Positions 28,714-38,520 of a DNA stretch of 64,000 nucleotides are shown here, one piece after another. The position numbers and the translations under genes were made by a program. The stretch lies in assembly GCF_025519785.1 (NCBI RefSeq), contig NZ_JAOPKZ010000003.1:62001-126000 (forward strand), in the 5' to 3' direction. This DNA is from Staphylococcus marylandisciuri (GTDB lineage: Bacteria; Bacillota; Bacilli; Staphylococcales; Staphylococcaceae). Every line of letters starts with the position of its first letter. The stretch's first letter is position 1. A model generated the notes under the pieces. That model made no database searches and was not told the DNA's origin. It worked only from the letters and a program-made list of their open reading frames with translations.

Positions 28714-30603
28714 ATGAGTGACCGTTTTATCATGTTTAATGACGAACAACTTGATGCTCAGAAAGTGATGATGCTGCAAGACTTAACAAGGCTTCTACTT
28801 AAGAATAAAGATACACAAGTTAAAATTCAGAAATTCCCTTATTATAATCCAATTGAGAATATACTGATCACAAGTTCATTCTGGGCTCATCGACCTCAAG
28901 AAATTGAGAATACGGGGCTTAAAACCGACGTCATGCTTGCAGCTTACAGTTATCAGTTAATGGATAATACTATCGTCCATTCTGTAATTAACGATAGTAC
29001 CTTTAATCACGATAAACTGTATCAACAAATATTCAAGATGTTTGAAGATCAGCGTATACTTCAATATATACAGCGTGACAGACCGAGCACTAAGAAAGCG
29101 ATAACTCTACGAAATCAAGTTCGGTTAAATTATAATGAATCACAAATTAAAGTTTACCAAACTAAAACTACCTTTACTGACTTATTCTTTTTACATCTAG
29201 AACACTCGATCCTTAAACAAGACTTTTTCGACGTCCCTGATATCCATCCTGCTCTGACAGACGTAATTATTAATATGTATCAATATCTTCCTGATTTCTT
29301 TAATATTGCTACTTCTGAAGATAGTAAATTGTTAGCAGATCGCATTATGTTTCAGATTGATGATTTACTCCAAGAAGATATGTTAAATGAGTACTACCAT
29401 ATACCCAATAAACTTTATAATGACTTACATGAATATCATTTAGCAGATATTAAAAGAACAGACCAAAGCAATACGACTCACCAAAATGATGAAACCCAAG
29501 ATGAACTCGTGAGTGAGGATATGGAAGCAAAATCTCAAGATAGCGAGTCTCAAGGCGGTTCTTATTTAGAAATGGAACTTCATGAAGGTGAAAATAGTGA
29601 GGCGATATCAGATGAGGACTCAGTTAGAGAAGGGGATACAAGTGATGAGATAACTGATATTGCTTCAAAAAAAGGTAAAGGTAGTGAACAAACCCTCGAG
29701 TTAGAGGAGGGAGGACACACAGGACAATTCAATCATTTTGAATTAAAAGGTATTAACAAAAATGTTTCTATAGAATGGAATAAACCATCAATAAAACCGG
29801 GATATTCTGATCAGTACCGTGATTTAAAGAACAACGTCCAATTTGAGATCAAAGATTTAATACAGATCATTAAGAAAACGATTGATCGAGAATACCAATC
29901 AGAAAGAAACAATCTTATGAAAGGGCGACTACAAAGTAATTTAATTAATTGGTTTACTGATGACCCATATAAAATGTTCTATAAAAAGCAAGACTTAAGC
30001 CGCACATTTGATGCGACATTCACGTTACTCATCGATGCTTCCGCAAGCATGCAAGATAAGATGGAGGAAACAAAAAAAGGAGTCGTTTTATTTCACGAAA
30101 CTTTAAAATCATTAAATATTAAACATGAAATATTAGCTTTCAACGAAGATGCCTTTAATGCTGATGAACGAGAACAACCTACTATTATAGATGAAATAAT
30201 AAATTATCAACGTTCTACTAATAAAGGTGAAGGTCATCGAATTATAGCGATGGAACCGCAAGATGATAATAGAGATGGAGTTGCTATCCGTATAGCTAGT
30301 GAGCGATTACTCCAACGTAGTCATAAACAACGCTTTCTCATCATCTTTTCTGATGGAGAACCTTCAGCTTTTAATTATAGTCAAGACGGCATTTTAGATA
30401 CTTACGAAGCAGTTGAAAAAGCCCGTAAAATGAATATCGAAATTTTTAATGTATTTTTAAGTCAAGAACCTATTACAGAAGCTATAGAACAAACTATTTA
30501 TAATATCTACGGTCATTATGCTTTATTCGTAGAAGGGGTAGAGAAACTACCTAGTCATTTATCTCCATTGTTAAAAAAATTGCTATTGAAATCATTTTTA
30601 TAA
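28714..30603 (+). CDS. VWA domain protein (CobT/NorD-like), partner of the MoxR ATPase
   Basis: A 629-residue protein with a C-terminal von Willebrand A domain. The metal-ion-dependent adhesion site is LLIDASASMQDK (Asp441 onward), with a later FSDGEPSAF. The middle third (about 245-345) is very acidic and Ser-rich, a flexible linker as in CobT and NorD proteins. ATG 28714 is used because GTGAGGG precedes it; an upstream TTG has no room for a ribosome site. The pair resembles NorQ/NorD or CbbQ/CbbO systems, but neither nitric oxide reductase nor Rubisco genes are here. Confidence 0.86.
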   Translation: MSDRFIMFNDEQLDAQKVMMLQDLTRLLLKNKDTQVKIQKFPYYNPIENILITSSFWAHRPQEIENTGLKTDVMLAAYSYQLMDNTIVHSVINDSTFNHDKLYQQIFKMFEDQRILQYIQRDRPSTKKAITLRNQVRLNYNESQIKVYQTKTTFTDLFFLHLEHSILKQDFFDVPDIHPALTDVIINMYQYLPDFFNIATSEDSKLLADRIMFQIDDLLQEDMLNEYYHIPNKLYNDLHEYHLADIKRTDQSNTTHQNDETQDELVSEDMEAKSQDSESQGGSYLEMELHEGENSEAISDEDSVREGDTSDEITDIASKKGKGSEQTLELEEGGHTGQFNHFELKGINKNVSIEWNKPSIKPGYSDQYRDLKNNVQFEIKDLIQIIKKTIDREYQSERNNLMKGRLQSNLINWFTDDPYKMFYKKQDLSRTFDATFTLLIDASASMQDKMEETKKGVVLFHETLKSLNIKHEILAFNEDAFNADEREQPTIIDEIINYQRSTNKGEGHRIIAMEPQDDNRDGVAIRIASERLLQRSHKQRFLIIFSDGEPSAFNYSQDGILDTYEAVEKARKMNIEIFNVFLSQEPITEAIEQTIYNIYGHYALFVEGVEKLPSHLSPLLKKLLLKSFL

Positions 30604-30641
30604 AATAATGTTGATAAAATCAATTATACATTCTGTTTTTA

Positions 30642-30656
30642 AATATTCTGAAATTT
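30642..30656 (+). promoter_or_regulatory. CodY box upstream of brnQ
   Basis: AATATTCTGAAATTT matches 13 of 15 positions of the CodY consensus AATTTTCWGAAAATT. A weaker AATATTCTAAAT follows near 30693. CodY responds to branched-chain amino acids, so repression of a branched-chain amino-acid transporter is expected. Confidence 0.65.
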
Positions 30657-30728
30657 TAATAGACTATTCTACTTTTTCATGATAGAATATGAAATATTCT
30701 AAATGGTTTCGATAGAAGGAGTTCTTGC

Positions 30729-32069
30729 ATGAATAAGAATACATGGATTATAGGTTTTACATTATTTGCAATGTTTTTTGGGGCGGGTAATCTTATATTT
30801 CCTCCTCAATTAGGTCTAAATAGTGGCCCTTATTTTTGGCCTTCAATCACAGCATTCGCTCTTACTGGTATCGGTTTACCGTTACTAGCAGTTATAATAG
30901 GGGCCATTGATAAACAAGGTTACATAGGAGCCCTCAATAAGATATCACCTAAATTTTCAGTGGGATTTCTCATAGTTATTTACTTAACTATCGGCCCACT
31001 TTTTGCTATACCAAGAACAGCTTCTACCTCATTTGAGATGACGGTGACTCCTATAACGCATACTAATAGTAATATTGCATTATTTATATTTACTATCATA
31101 TATTTTCTTGTAGTGCTTTATTTATGTCTTAACCCTAATAAGATGGTAGATAGAGTAGGGGCTTTACTTACTCCGCTGTTATTAATCACCATAGTAGCGC
31201 TTATTATTAAAGGATTTATTGACTTTGGAAGTAATACGCATAGTCAACCTAGCAGTGATTATGTTTCAAATATTGCAGGTTTTTCCAAAGGATTTACAGA
31301 GGGTTACTTGACTATGGATGCTATAGCAGCATTAGCGTTCTCAATGATAGTAGTTAACGCCGTAAAAGCTACTGGTGTCAAACATGCAGACAATATATTT
31401 AAACAAACAGCTATAGCAGGTTTAATGGCTGCCGTAGGTCTAATCTTTATATACATTTGTATCGGTTACATCGGCAATCATATGGAAGTATCGCCTTCTC
31501 AACTTAAAGAATTAAATTCTAAAGATCAAAATATCGGCACTTATTTGCTAACTACGATGGCAACGAACGGCTTTGGCGTGTTCGGTAAATACTTATTAGG
31601 TATTATAGTAGCATTAGCTTGCTTAACTACCGGCTGTGGTTTAACAGTATCTGTTTCTGAATATTTTCATCGCATCATGCCGTTTATTTCATATAAATCG
31701 TATGTACTTATATTTACGCTGTTAGGTTTTATACTTGCTAACTTAGGGCTCAACTCGGTTATCAAAATGTCTGAACCCGTCCTGATGATTATTTACCCGT
31801 TAGCAATAACGGTTGTTCTATTAATACCTATTGCTAGACTGATACCGACTAAACCATTTGTACAACGCTTTACTTTGCTCATAGTCGGCGTAGTTTCAAT
31901 TATCAGTGTAATACATTCAGAAGGCTGGTTGACAATAAAAGTTATAGATTATTTACCCTTAAAACAATACTCATTAGAGTGGTTGCCCATAGCGATATTA
32001 GCAGTAGTGATAGGCTATATTATTTCAATCTTTATAAGAGAACAACCTGTTCACTACGACAAAGAGTAA
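30729..32069 (+). CDS. brnQ: Branched-chain amino acid transporter BrnQ
   Basis: A 446-residue LIVCS-family carrier with about 12 transmembrane helices that imports leucine, isoleucine and valine with a cation. The N-terminus [15 protein letters not shown] and [16 protein letters not shown] (about 94-109) are family hallmarks. S. aureus has several paralogues; position next to the MoxR/VWA pair suggests the brnQ3 counterpart. AAGGAG precedes the ATG, and a CodY box lies about 75 bases upstream. Confidence 0.94.
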   Translation: MNKNTWIIGFTLFAMFFGAGNLIFPPQLGLNSGPYFWPSITAFALTGIGLPLLAVIIGAIDKQGYIGALNKISPKFSVGFLIVIYLTIGPLFAIPRTASTSFEMTVTPITHTNSNIALFIFTIIYFLVVLYLCLNPNKMVDRVGALLTPLLLITIVALIIKGFIDFGSNTHSQPSSDYVSNIAGFSKGFTEGYLTMDAIAALAFSMIVVNAVKATGVKHADNIFKQTAIAGLMAAVGLIFIYICIGYIGNHMEVSPSQLKELNSKDQNIGTYLLTTMATNGFGVFGKYLLGIIVALACLTTGCGLTVSVSEYFHRIMPFISYKSYVLIFTLLGFILANLGLNSVIKMSEPVLMIIYPLAITVVLLIPIARLIPTKPFVQRFTLLIVGVVSIISVIHSEGWLTIKVIDYLPLKQYSLEWLPIAILAVVIGYIISIFIREQPVHYDKE

Positions 32070-32085
32070 GGTTGTGAAGTGAGAG

Positions 32086-32276
32086 GGGAGCGGGACAGAA
32101 ATCTAATTTGAATAAAAAGATTTCGTAGTCCCGCCCCGGCAAGGATGACTAGAATTGAAAAAAGCTTGATACAAGCGCGTTTTCAAATCAGTCATCTACT
32201 GCCGAAATGTTGAAGAGGCTGGGATTTATGTCCCAGCCTCTTTCTCTCTAGTCAAAGACCATTATGTCCCGCTCCC
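32086..32276 (+). repeat. Complete element A repeat
   Basis: The best complete copy, 191 bp, with outer arms GGGAGCGGGACA at 32086 and TATGTCCCGCTCCC ending at 32276, the central hairpin and the GAGGCTGGGAT/TCCCAGCCTC hairpin. It lies 16 bases after brnQ in the same orientation. Confidence 0.9.
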
Positions 32277-32304
32277 CTCATAACACCGATAAACACTAAT
32301 ATTA

Positions 32305-32362
32305 AAAAACTCCCTTCAAAATAACATTGGCTTAATGTAACTTTTGAAGGGAGTTTATTTTT
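32305..32362. terminator. Bidirectional terminator between brnQ and telA
   Basis: AAACTCCCTTCAAAA (32307-32321) pairs perfectly with TTTTGAAGGGAGTTT (32342-32356), with T-rich sequence on both strands. The 32363-32480 remainder shows nothing else. Confidence 0.88.
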
Positions 32363-32480
32363 GTTACTAGTATCTAATGATTCAATTTTATATTGAAAAT
32401 ATAATCAACTTAATAAGGTATCTCAGCTATTATAAATTGGTATGACTTATAGAACTCACAAACAGTATTTGAATAAATAT

Positions 32481-33623
32481 TTAATTTTCGGGACTTCCAT
32501 TTCTAGAAGCAAGTAAATGTTGTTTTAACTCGTTTTCTAATCCAACGAGTTCTTTTTCCGCTTGTTGGCGTTTCGCTCGTCCTTCCGCTTGAATTTGAAG
32601 GGTCTGCTCAACAGTTTCGATGATGTCTTTTTGTGTCGTCTTGAGCGTATCTAAATCAACTACTCCGCGCTCGTTTTCACGTGCCGTATCAACAGCATTT
32701 TGCTTGAGCATTGAAGCATTTGTTCTCAAGAGATCATTCGTTGTATCAGTAACTGCTTTTTGAGCAGAGACTGCATTGCGTTGTCGCATCAAGGTGAGCG
32801 CTATAGACATTTGATTCTTCCAAAGGGGTATGCTCGTTAAAATAGAACTTTGAATTTTTTCAGCGAGCGCTTGATTTACATTTTGAATCATTCGTATTTG
32901 CGGCGCTGTTTGAAGCGCAATCTGCCTAGATAATTGTAAATCGTAAATACGCTTGCTTAAGCGTTCGGAGAATTGTTCTACATCTGCAACATGTTGAATA
33001 TCCATTTGATTGCCAGAAGCTTGAGCTTTATGGCGCAGATCCGGAAGGGTAGTTTGATCTATCTCTCTTTGCTTCTGTTGCGCAGCGGCAATAAATAACG
33101 AAAGTTCGTCAAAATACTTTTTATTTAGATCATATAGGTCATCCAACAACCCAATATCTTTTTTCAAGTTACCTTTATGCTTATCTAACTCTATAGCAAT
33201 ACGATCTATTTGAGTCCCGACAGATTGCATTCGAGAAACAATCTCGTTAACGGATGCTTTAGTTCTTTTAAACAGTCGCTTTAACTTTGATTGATTTTCA
33301 GCATTGAGATCTTCTGGATTAACTGATTTTAACTTTTTCATTAATCCGTTTAAAGAATCTCCAACTGGCCCGACATCACTCGTTTTAACTTCATTTAAGA
33401 TATGATGTGAAAAGTTAGACATATCAGTTTGCGCTTCTGCACCAAAGTTGAGTAACGAATCATGATCCATCGGTGTTATATCATTAGAGAGCTGTTCAAT
33501 ACGCTTCTTATCTTCCGCTGAAAAATGATGAGTTTGAGCAAATTTATCTGATGATAGTGGATTTTCATCTTCTAGAAAATGATCTAAAGGATGTGAATTC
33601 GTTATATCATTGTAATTTGGCAT
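32481..33623 (-). CDS. telA: Toxic anion resistance protein TelA family
   Basis: A 380-residue TelA/KlaA protein (B. subtilis YaaN type), mostly alpha-helical. Typical stretches are DLYDLNKKYFDELSLFIAA and IPLWKNQMSIALTLMRQR. The family was named for tellurite resistance; in staphylococci and Listeria it affects tolerance to cell-envelope antimicrobials. The molecular action is unknown. It follows xpaC by 3 bases, the same xpaC-yaaN pair as in B. subtilis. Confidence 0.9.
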   Translation of the reverse strand: MPNYNDITNSHPLDHFLEDENPLSSDKFAQTHHFSAEDKKRIEQLSNDITPMDHDSLLNFGAEAQTDMSNFSHHILNEVKTSDVGPVGDSLNGLMKKLKSVNPEDLNAENQSKLKRLFKRTKASVNEIVSRMQSVGTQIDRIAIELDKHKGNLKKDIGLLDDLYDLNKKYFDELSLFIAAAQQKQREIDQTTLPDLRHKAQASGNQMDIQHVADVEQFSERLSKRIYDLQLSRQIALQTAPQIRMIQNVNQALAEKIQSSILTSIPLWKNQMSIALTLMRQRNAVSAQKAVTDTTNDLLRTNASMLKQNAVDTARENERGVVDLDTLKTTQKDIIETVEQTLQIQAEGRAKRQQAEKELVGLENELKQHLLASRNGSPEN

Positions 33624-33626
33624 ATA

Positions 33627-34262
33627 CTACGCTCCATTCTTATTATTATAACGTTTTTGCTCCATGCGATTAACTTCCATCTCTATATCGAGTGCTCTAT
33701 AATCTTCATCATTTATTCTTCTTAAATCTGCAATTAACGTACGTTTAACTTCATCGAGTGTAATTCTAGTTTGGACTAATTGCTGCTTTACATCCTTAGT
33801 TTTTTTAGGAGACTTAGTTAGACGTGTATAAGCTTCTATTAAATTTAAAGCATTTTCTACATGAGAGTAGAAAAATCCTTCTACAATGAAGAATCTTGAT
33901 GGTTGCTGTTTAACAGCAAAGTAAATAGCCCGTGATATACGATATATCTCACTCACCTGTTTAAAATCCTTAATAGATCTAACATTGATAAATGCTTTAA
34001 ATATGCGTCGAATTTTATCATTAGCATCATTTAATTGGTGTCGTACATAACGATAGTCTCTTCGAGATAAACCTATCTCTCTTAAATATTTTCTCGAAGA
34101 TAATCGCTGAGTAGGGAAATAAACTATTCCAAAAGTGGCGATGGAGATAAGTACATCAAAAATATAATCAATATTTAATGAGAAAATACTTATAGCACAC
34201 GCAATGAATGCAACTGGAAATGCAAGCATCATACCCAAAATACGTGAAATGTTATATCTCAA
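33627..34262 (-). CDS. xpaC: XpaC family 5-bromo-4-chloroindolyl phosphate hydrolysis protein
   Basis: A 211-residue XpaC-like membrane protein with two N-terminal transmembrane helices (about 8-28 and 32-50) and a helical cytoplasmic domain. The name comes from a dye-hydrolysis phenotype and does not prove an enzymatic role. The start is TTG at 34262 with GGAAGAGGA upstream. It starts 13 bases after acyP stops and is followed directly by telA, so acyP-xpaC-telA is probably one operon. Confidence 0.86.
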   Translation of the reverse strand: MRYNISRILGMMLAFPVAFIACAISIFSLNIDYIFDVLISIATFGIVYFPTQRLSSRKYLREIGLSRRDYRYVRHQLNDANDKIRRIFKAFINVRSIKDFKQVSEIYRISRAIYFAVKQQPSRFFIVEGFFYSHVENALNLIEAYTRLTKSPKKTKDVKQQLVQTRITLDEVKRTLIADLRRINDEDYRALDIEMEVNRMEQKRYNNKNGA

Positions 34263-34275
34263 TAGTCCTCTTCCT

Positions 34276-34545
34276 TTATATTGTCTTGAATTTTTGTAAG
34301 CTATGATCTACGTCAACATCTTCGACATCATATGATTCAACTTTAGAAGCAGGAGACGCACCGTTTTTCACTTCATTTATGAATTGCTCTAAACTTTGCG
34401 CCTCTCCTTGAGCATATATCTCTACATAATCTTCAACGTTTTGGACTGTTCCAACGAGACTATACTTTTTAGCTATCTTTTGCGTATAATAACGAAAACC
34501 AACTCCTTGAACAGTGCCATAAACTTTCATATGTTTACGTTCCAT
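34276..34545 (-). CDS. acyP: Acylphosphatase
   Basis: An 89-residue acylphosphatase that hydrolyses carboxyl-phosphate bonds. The phosphate-binding loop and catalytic Arg/Asn are in GTVQGVGFRYYTQ and VGTVQNVEDYVEIYAQG. An in-frame GTG lies three codons upstream (34554), but it overlaps the ribosome site GAGGTG; ATG 34545 with a 6-base spacer gives the family's usual 89 residues. On the minus strand a TATAAT at 34566-34571 could be its -10. Confidence 0.93.
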   Translation of the reverse strand: MERKHMKVYGTVQGVGFRYYTQKIAKKYSLVGTVQNVEDYVEIYAQGEAQSLEQFINEVKNGASPASKVESYDVEDVDVDHSLQKFKTI

Positions 34546-34867
34546 TTCAATCACCTCATATAATTATTATACGAAATTTTAAAGTGCAAAACTAATATTT
34601 AACTTATAATCTTATACTCACATCGGTCAAAAGTATGAGTCATAAAACTTGATTTATAAAGCTTCAAAATATTATAGTTAGCATGTTACTGAGAAGCAGT
34701 AATAATACAAAGGATAATTCATAATTCAAATAAATTTAACTTGATACTAATCCTAAGTTGACAAAAGAGATACGCTTACGTATCAGTAAAGATACTGACT
34801 GAAATTAAAAATTTACTCTCATGAATAACGAGATTTACGGCATATAACTGAAAGGATGAATTATTAA
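34546..34867. other. Intergenic region between acyP and the DUF1033 gene
   Basis: An AT-rich divergent spacer. It holds a likely acyP -10 (TATAAT, minus strand, 34566-34571). A TTGACA (34758-34763) has only a weak -10 partner (TATCAG, 34781-34786) for the DUF1033 gene. No repeat or conserved RNA is evident. Confidence 0.5.
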
Positions 34868-35176
34868 ATGTGGACAGTTACAAAGATCAGAGCTGATTAT
34901 GAAGGTTGGTGGCTTTTTAGTGACTGGACAGATTGCATAACAGATTGTCATCAGTATCATACATATGAAAAAATGTTGGAAGCTTATCAAAAACTAATAG
35001 ACGATGCGAAATCATATTATGACAATTATGTGGTGGGGAAGTATAATATTTATGCTTTCTACAATAACTGTGACCTCGGTTTCTGCGAGGATTGTGGGGA
35101 AGACTTACAAATCTTTTATAGTTTCATAGTATTAAATAATAATGAGGTATTTTATAATCTACCCATTTTAGAATAA
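34868..35176 (+). CDS. DUF1033 family protein
   Basis: A 102-residue protein of the DUF1033 family, rich in aromatic residues (EGWWLFSDWTDC, YYDNYVVGKYNIYAF), with a CEDCGEDLQIFYSF segment whose cysteines could bind metal. The function is unknown. In S. aureus the gene before cspA has been discussed as msaA of the msaABCR regulatory locus; whether this gene is the same I infer from position only. AAAGGATG precedes the ATG. cspA has its own promoter 20 bases downstream. Confidence 0.85.
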   Translation: MWTVTKIRADYEGWWLFSDWTDCITDCHQYHTYEKMLEAYQKLIDDAKSYYDNYVVGKYNIYAFYNNCDLGFCEDCGEDLQIFYSFIVLNNNEVFYNLPILE

Positions 35177-35196
35177 ACCCTTTTTTGATAATTGTA

Positions 35197-35225
35197 TTGC
35201 AATTTACCTTTCTTTAACGTATACT
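35197..35225 (+). promoter_or_regulatory. Promoter of cspA
   Basis: TTGCAA (35197-35202), a 17-base spacer and TATACT (35220-35225) form a good sigma-A promoter, giving a leader of about 125 nt before the cspA start. Confidence 0.75.
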
Positions 35226-35282
35226 GGTAATCAAGCAATATAATTATTCCATATTGCAAAGAATATTGTAATATCAGTTTGA

Positions 35283-35354
35283 CTGTGAAACCGTATTTTT
35301 TGTAATATGCGAATAACGCATATTGATTGAATTTTAGTCTTGGAGGTTTCACAG
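35283..35354 (+). promoter_or_regulatory. Structured cspA leader masking the ribosome binding site
   Basis: CTGTGAAACC (35283-35292) is perfectly complementary to GGTTTCACAG (35345-35354), which overlaps the GGAGG ribosome site at 35342-35346. An inner hairpin ATATGCG/CGCATAT lies between. A long RNase III-cleaved hairpin in the cspA leader is known in S. aureus; this looks like its counterpart and should keep translation low until melted or cut. Confidence 0.75.
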
Positions 35355-35356
35355 AT

Positions 35357-35557
35357 ATGAAACAAGGTACAGTTAAATGGTTTAACGCTGAAAAAGGTTT
35401 TGGTTTTATCGAAGTAGAAGGTGAAAACGACGTATTCGTACACTTCTCTGCAATTAACCAAGAAGGATACAAATCATTAGAAGAAGGTCAATCAGTTGAA
35501 TTTGAAGTAGTTGAAGGCGACCGTGGCCCACAAGCTGCAAACGTTGTTAAACTATAA
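35357..35557 (+). CDS. cspA: Cold shock protein CspA (MsaB)
   Basis: A 66-residue single OB-fold RNA chaperone with RNP1 KGFGFIEV and RNP2 VFVHFSAI. In S. aureus it is also known as MsaB and affects virulence, capsule and stress regulators. ATG 35357 is chosen over upstream in-frame codons because GGAGG lies 10 bases before it and the protein is then the canonical length. Its leader can form a hairpin that hides the ribosome site. A terminator follows at once. Confidence 0.97.
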   Translation: MKQGTVKWFNAEKGFGFIEVEGENDVFVHFSAINQEGYKSLEEGQSVEFEVVEGDRGPQAANVVKL

Positions 35558-35583
35558 TTTATAGATTAATACACAATTGACAC

Positions 35584-35615
35584 AAAAAAGAACCTGGCAA
35601 CAGGTTCTTTTTTTG
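35584..35615 (+). terminator. Terminator after cspA
   Basis: AAAGAACCTG (35587-35596), loop GCAA, CAGGTTCTTT (35601-35610), then a T tract. Confidence 0.92.
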
Positions 35616-35620
35616 TATAC

Positions 35621-36148
35621 GAGGTTGAGACATAAAGTCTTTGTGCTCCGGGAAATCAAGTAACATTGTGCCAAAAGTAGGATTGTCAACAGAAACTTCT
35701 CACGATTCGGGAGTGAGACAGAAACCTAATTTGAATAATAAGATTTCGTAGTCCCGCCTCGGCAAAGATGACTAGAATTGAAAAAAGCTTGATACAAGCG
35801 CGTTTTCAAATCAGTCATCTACTGCCGAGATGTTGAAGGGAGCGGGACAGAAATCTAATTTAAACAAAAAAGATTTCGTAGTCCCGCCCCGGCAAAGATG
35901 ACTAGAATTGAAAAAAGCTTGATACAAGCGCATTTTCAAATCAGTCATCTACTGCCAAGATGCTGAGACGGCACCCTAGGAAAGCGAGCCAATAATACGA
36001 AGTACGGAATATGAAGAAGCACTCAGATGAAATGAATTAAATCATCTGAGTGCTATTTTTTTAGGATTTATATCCCAGTCTTCGGCTTCGCTTTTATTGG
36101 ACCGCCCCAACTCGCTGTTCAAATCCTAAACGCTTGTGCCCCGACCTC
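35621..36148 (+). repeat. Composite repeat: B left part / two A copies / hairpin / B right end
   Basis: Element B left part (35621-35709) joins an element A (35709-35837) at the same GATTCG|GGGAG junction seen at 8330. A second A copy follows (35838-35967). The hairpin GCACTCAGATGA/TCATCTGAGTGC with a T tract (36019-36060) and an element B right end (36116-36148, CAAATCCTAAACGC...GACCTC) complete it. The block fills the gap between cspA and the converging lysA. Confidence 0.82.
36019..36060. terminator. Hairpin terminator between cspA and lysA
   Basis: GCACTCAGATGA (36019-36030) pairs with TCATCTGAGTGC (36042-36053), then TATTTTTTT. It can act on the plus strand and may also end the dap operon transcript. 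It is nearly identical to the hairpin at 5506. Confidence 0.75.
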
Positions 36149-36180
36149 TTGTATACTCTATAATTCCATTTTCTCGCTTT

Positions 36181-37446
36181 CTATTTTGTATCATTAATGA
36201 TAAGTTGACGAAGCGATTGACGTTTAATCACTTCTCTTGCCTTACCATCCTTTAAGAAGTACACAGGTGGTTTCTGCATTTGATTGTAATTCGACGCCAT
36301 AGAATAATGGTAAGCTCCAGTCGAAAGAATTGCGAGGTAATCTCCTCTCTTGATAGATGAAGGTAGTTTAGCATTTTTTATAATTATATCTCCTGATTCG
36401 CAAAGCTTGCCAGCTACTGTCACTGTTTCATCCGCTTCTTCCTGACGGTTTACTAATAATGCCTCATATTCTGCACCGTAAAGAGCTGTACGGATATGTT
36501 CACTCATACCCCCATCTACTGCAACATATTTATTAACTCCCGGTATCTCTTTTATTGTACCGACTTCATATAAAGTTATTCCAGCTTCACCGACAATCGA
36601 ACGACCTGGCTCAACACCTATTTCTGGTACAGGATAATCAGCTTCTTTAGAAATTTGCTTAATTGCATCAGTTATTTTTTTAATCCCTTCTTCAATAGGG
36701 AAGCTAGTATCATTTTCAGTATATTTAATACTGAAACCACCTCCCAAATTGATTAAAGAAACGTTGATATCATTATCACTTAACCAGCGAATAACTAACT
36801 TAGCTGTCTCTATCATAGCTTCAGTACCTTCGATTTGGGAACCTATGTGAAAATGCACGCCTTTAAGATTAAGTTTATCACTTTCATGTATTTGATCGAT
36901 AGCTTCCTTAGCTAAACCGTGTTTAATTGATAAGCCGAATTTACTATCTTCTTGACCAGTTTGGATGAATTCATGGGTATGCGCTTCAACACCTGGGTTG
37001 AGACGCACGACGACATCTACAGATTCACTAGCATACTTATTGATGAGATCAATTTCTTCAAGAGTATCTATTACAAAGTAACCCACCTTGTTCTCTAAGG
37101 CATACTGAATTTCTTTTTTCGTTTTGTTATTACCGTGAAAATGAATGCGTGATGGATCGATTCCAGCTGCTAGGGCAGTATACAGTTCTCCTTCTGAAAC
37201 AACATCTAATTGTAACTCTTCCTCTTCTACCAATTTAACCATCTGTATACAAGTAAAGGCTTTGGAGGCATAAGAGATATTATAGTTTAAACCACTTTTC
37301 TTAAACGCTTCATGGTAACGACGCATTTGATGGCGTATTTCGTCCTCATCATAGACAAAAGCAGGTGTACCAAGGCTTTGAGCAAGCGTCTTTAAACTTG
37401 TACCTCCCATAGTTAATTCGCCAAAATCATTATATTGAACAGACAT
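36181..37446 (-). CDS. lysA: Diaminopimelate decarboxylase
   Basis: A 421-residue PLP enzyme that makes L-lysine from meso-diaminopimelate, the last step of the pathway. The PLP lysine is Lys62 in ISYASKAFTC. HFHGNNKT, FHIGSQI, NLGGGFSI, EPGRSIVGEAG and CESGDI are all family motifs. It is the last gene of the dap operon, 3 bases after the racemase gene. Confidence 0.96.
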   Translation of the reverse strand: MSVQYNDFGELTMGGTSLKTLAQSLGTPAFVYDEDEIRHQMRRYHEAFKKSGLNYNISYASKAFTCIQMVKLVEEEELQLDVVSEGELYTALAAGIDPSRIHFHGNNKTKKEIQYALENKVGYFVIDTLEEIDLINKYASESVDVVVRLNPGVEAHTHEFIQTGQEDSKFGLSIKHGLAKEAIDQIHESDKLNLKGVHFHIGSQIEGTEAMIETAKLVIRWLSDNDINVSLINLGGGFSIKYTENDTSFPIEEGIKKITDAIKQISKEADYPVPEIGVEPGRSIVGEAGITLYEVGTIKEIPGVNKYVAVDGGMSEHIRTALYGAEYEALLVNRQEEADETVTVAGKLCESGDIIIKNAKLPSSIKRGDYLAILSTGAYHYSMASNYNQMQKPPVYFLKDGKAREVIKRQSLRQLIINDTK

Positions 37447-37449
37447 ATA

Positions 37450-38520
37450 TTATCGTATCTCCTTTATAAGTGAATGGTGGTTAAGCGCACTGAGTTGTTC
37501 TGAATTAGCGCCCACACCTTTAAATGTAAATTCATCTACTCTGATATCATTATTATATAGTATAACTTCGTCTTCTGCATTGACTGACTCATCTACTTCC
37601 ACAAACATATGACTCATCATTAAAGCACGAATCGGGTAACGTTTACCATTAATTAAAGCTTCATGTTGAGCTCGAGACTTTAATAAACCATCACCATAGC
37701 CTATATCAACAACAGCGAGTAAAGTGTGATCGTGTTGTGCTTGAAAAGCAAAACTATAACCACAATAGTCTCCTTTATTAACTTCTCTCACTTGTATGAC
37801 CTGAGCCTTAACTGTTAAAGATTGCGTGATCTTCTCTTCATCTAAAAAGTTATAAGGGCGTGAACCATACAATGCAATTCCTATCCTTGCATGAGTATGA
37901 TAGGGGAGGAGACCATCTTCTCTATAGTAACTCGCACTATTTTGCGCATGAATCATGCCGAAGTGATAACCTTCACTTAACAGTTCTTCCACGATAGATA
38001 TCCACGCTTGGCGCTCTATATTATATTCTTCTACCTCGAATTCATCAGCATAACCAAAATGTGTCCAGAGCCCCGTAATAATCATCTTCTCTTTACTATT
38101 ATTAGCGTGATCTATTAACATCTCTCTAATTGCGTCTAATGTTCTAAAGCCAGAACGATGAAGTAAATTCTCATATTCTATATGTACTTGGATACCTTGT
38201 AAGTCGTTTTTATATCTATAATAATATTCGAGTGAAGGTAATGTCATTTGTATTCTATACTCTCTTACAGCATCGAAGTCATACACAGCATTCATTAAAA
38301 ATATAGTTGCCTCAGGGCAGAGCTCTCTAATGCGTTTGGCTTCATGTAAAGATGTAGTACTAAAGTGCTGAATACCCGCTTCTTGAAAAGCTTTAACGGC
38401 AAAATCTAACCCATAATGGTAAGCGTTGTTTTTCACCACAGCCATGAGAGGATTATGACCTTTAACTGTCCGTGCATTTTTGATAAAAGTTTCCCGATCT
38501 AGTGACCAAACTGCTGTCAT
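37450..38520 (-). CDS. alr2: Alanine racemase family protein (Alr2) in the dap operon
   Basis: A 356-residue fold-type III PLP protein. Lys30 in [11 protein letters not shown] is the PLP lysine, and [13 protein letters not shown] and the C-terminal CGYSFAF region are present. In S. aureus the second alanine racemase gene lies in the same place in the dap operon. The usual VGYGxT-type motif around the catalytic Tyr reads [10 protein letters not shown], a variant. Racemase activity on alanine or another amino acid is not proven by sequence. The start overlaps the upstream stop by 4 bases. Confidence 0.88.
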   Translation of the reverse strand: MTAVWSLDRETFIKNARTVKGHNPLMAVVKNNAYHYGLDFAVKAFQEAGIQHFSTTSLHEAKRIRELCPEATIFLMNAVYDFDAVREYRIQMTLPSLEYYYRYKNDLQGIQVHIEYENLLHRSGFRTLDAIREMLIDHANNSKEKMIITGLWTHFGYADEFEVEEYNIERQAWISIVEELLSEGYHFGMIHAQNSASYYREDGLLPYHTHARIGIALYGSRPYNFLDEEKITQSLTVKAQVIQVREVNKGDYCGYSFAFQAQHDHTLLAVVDIGYGDGLLKSRAQHEALINGKRYPIRALMMSHMFVEVDESVNAEDEVILYNNDIRVDEFTFKGVGANSEQLSALNHHSLIKEIR

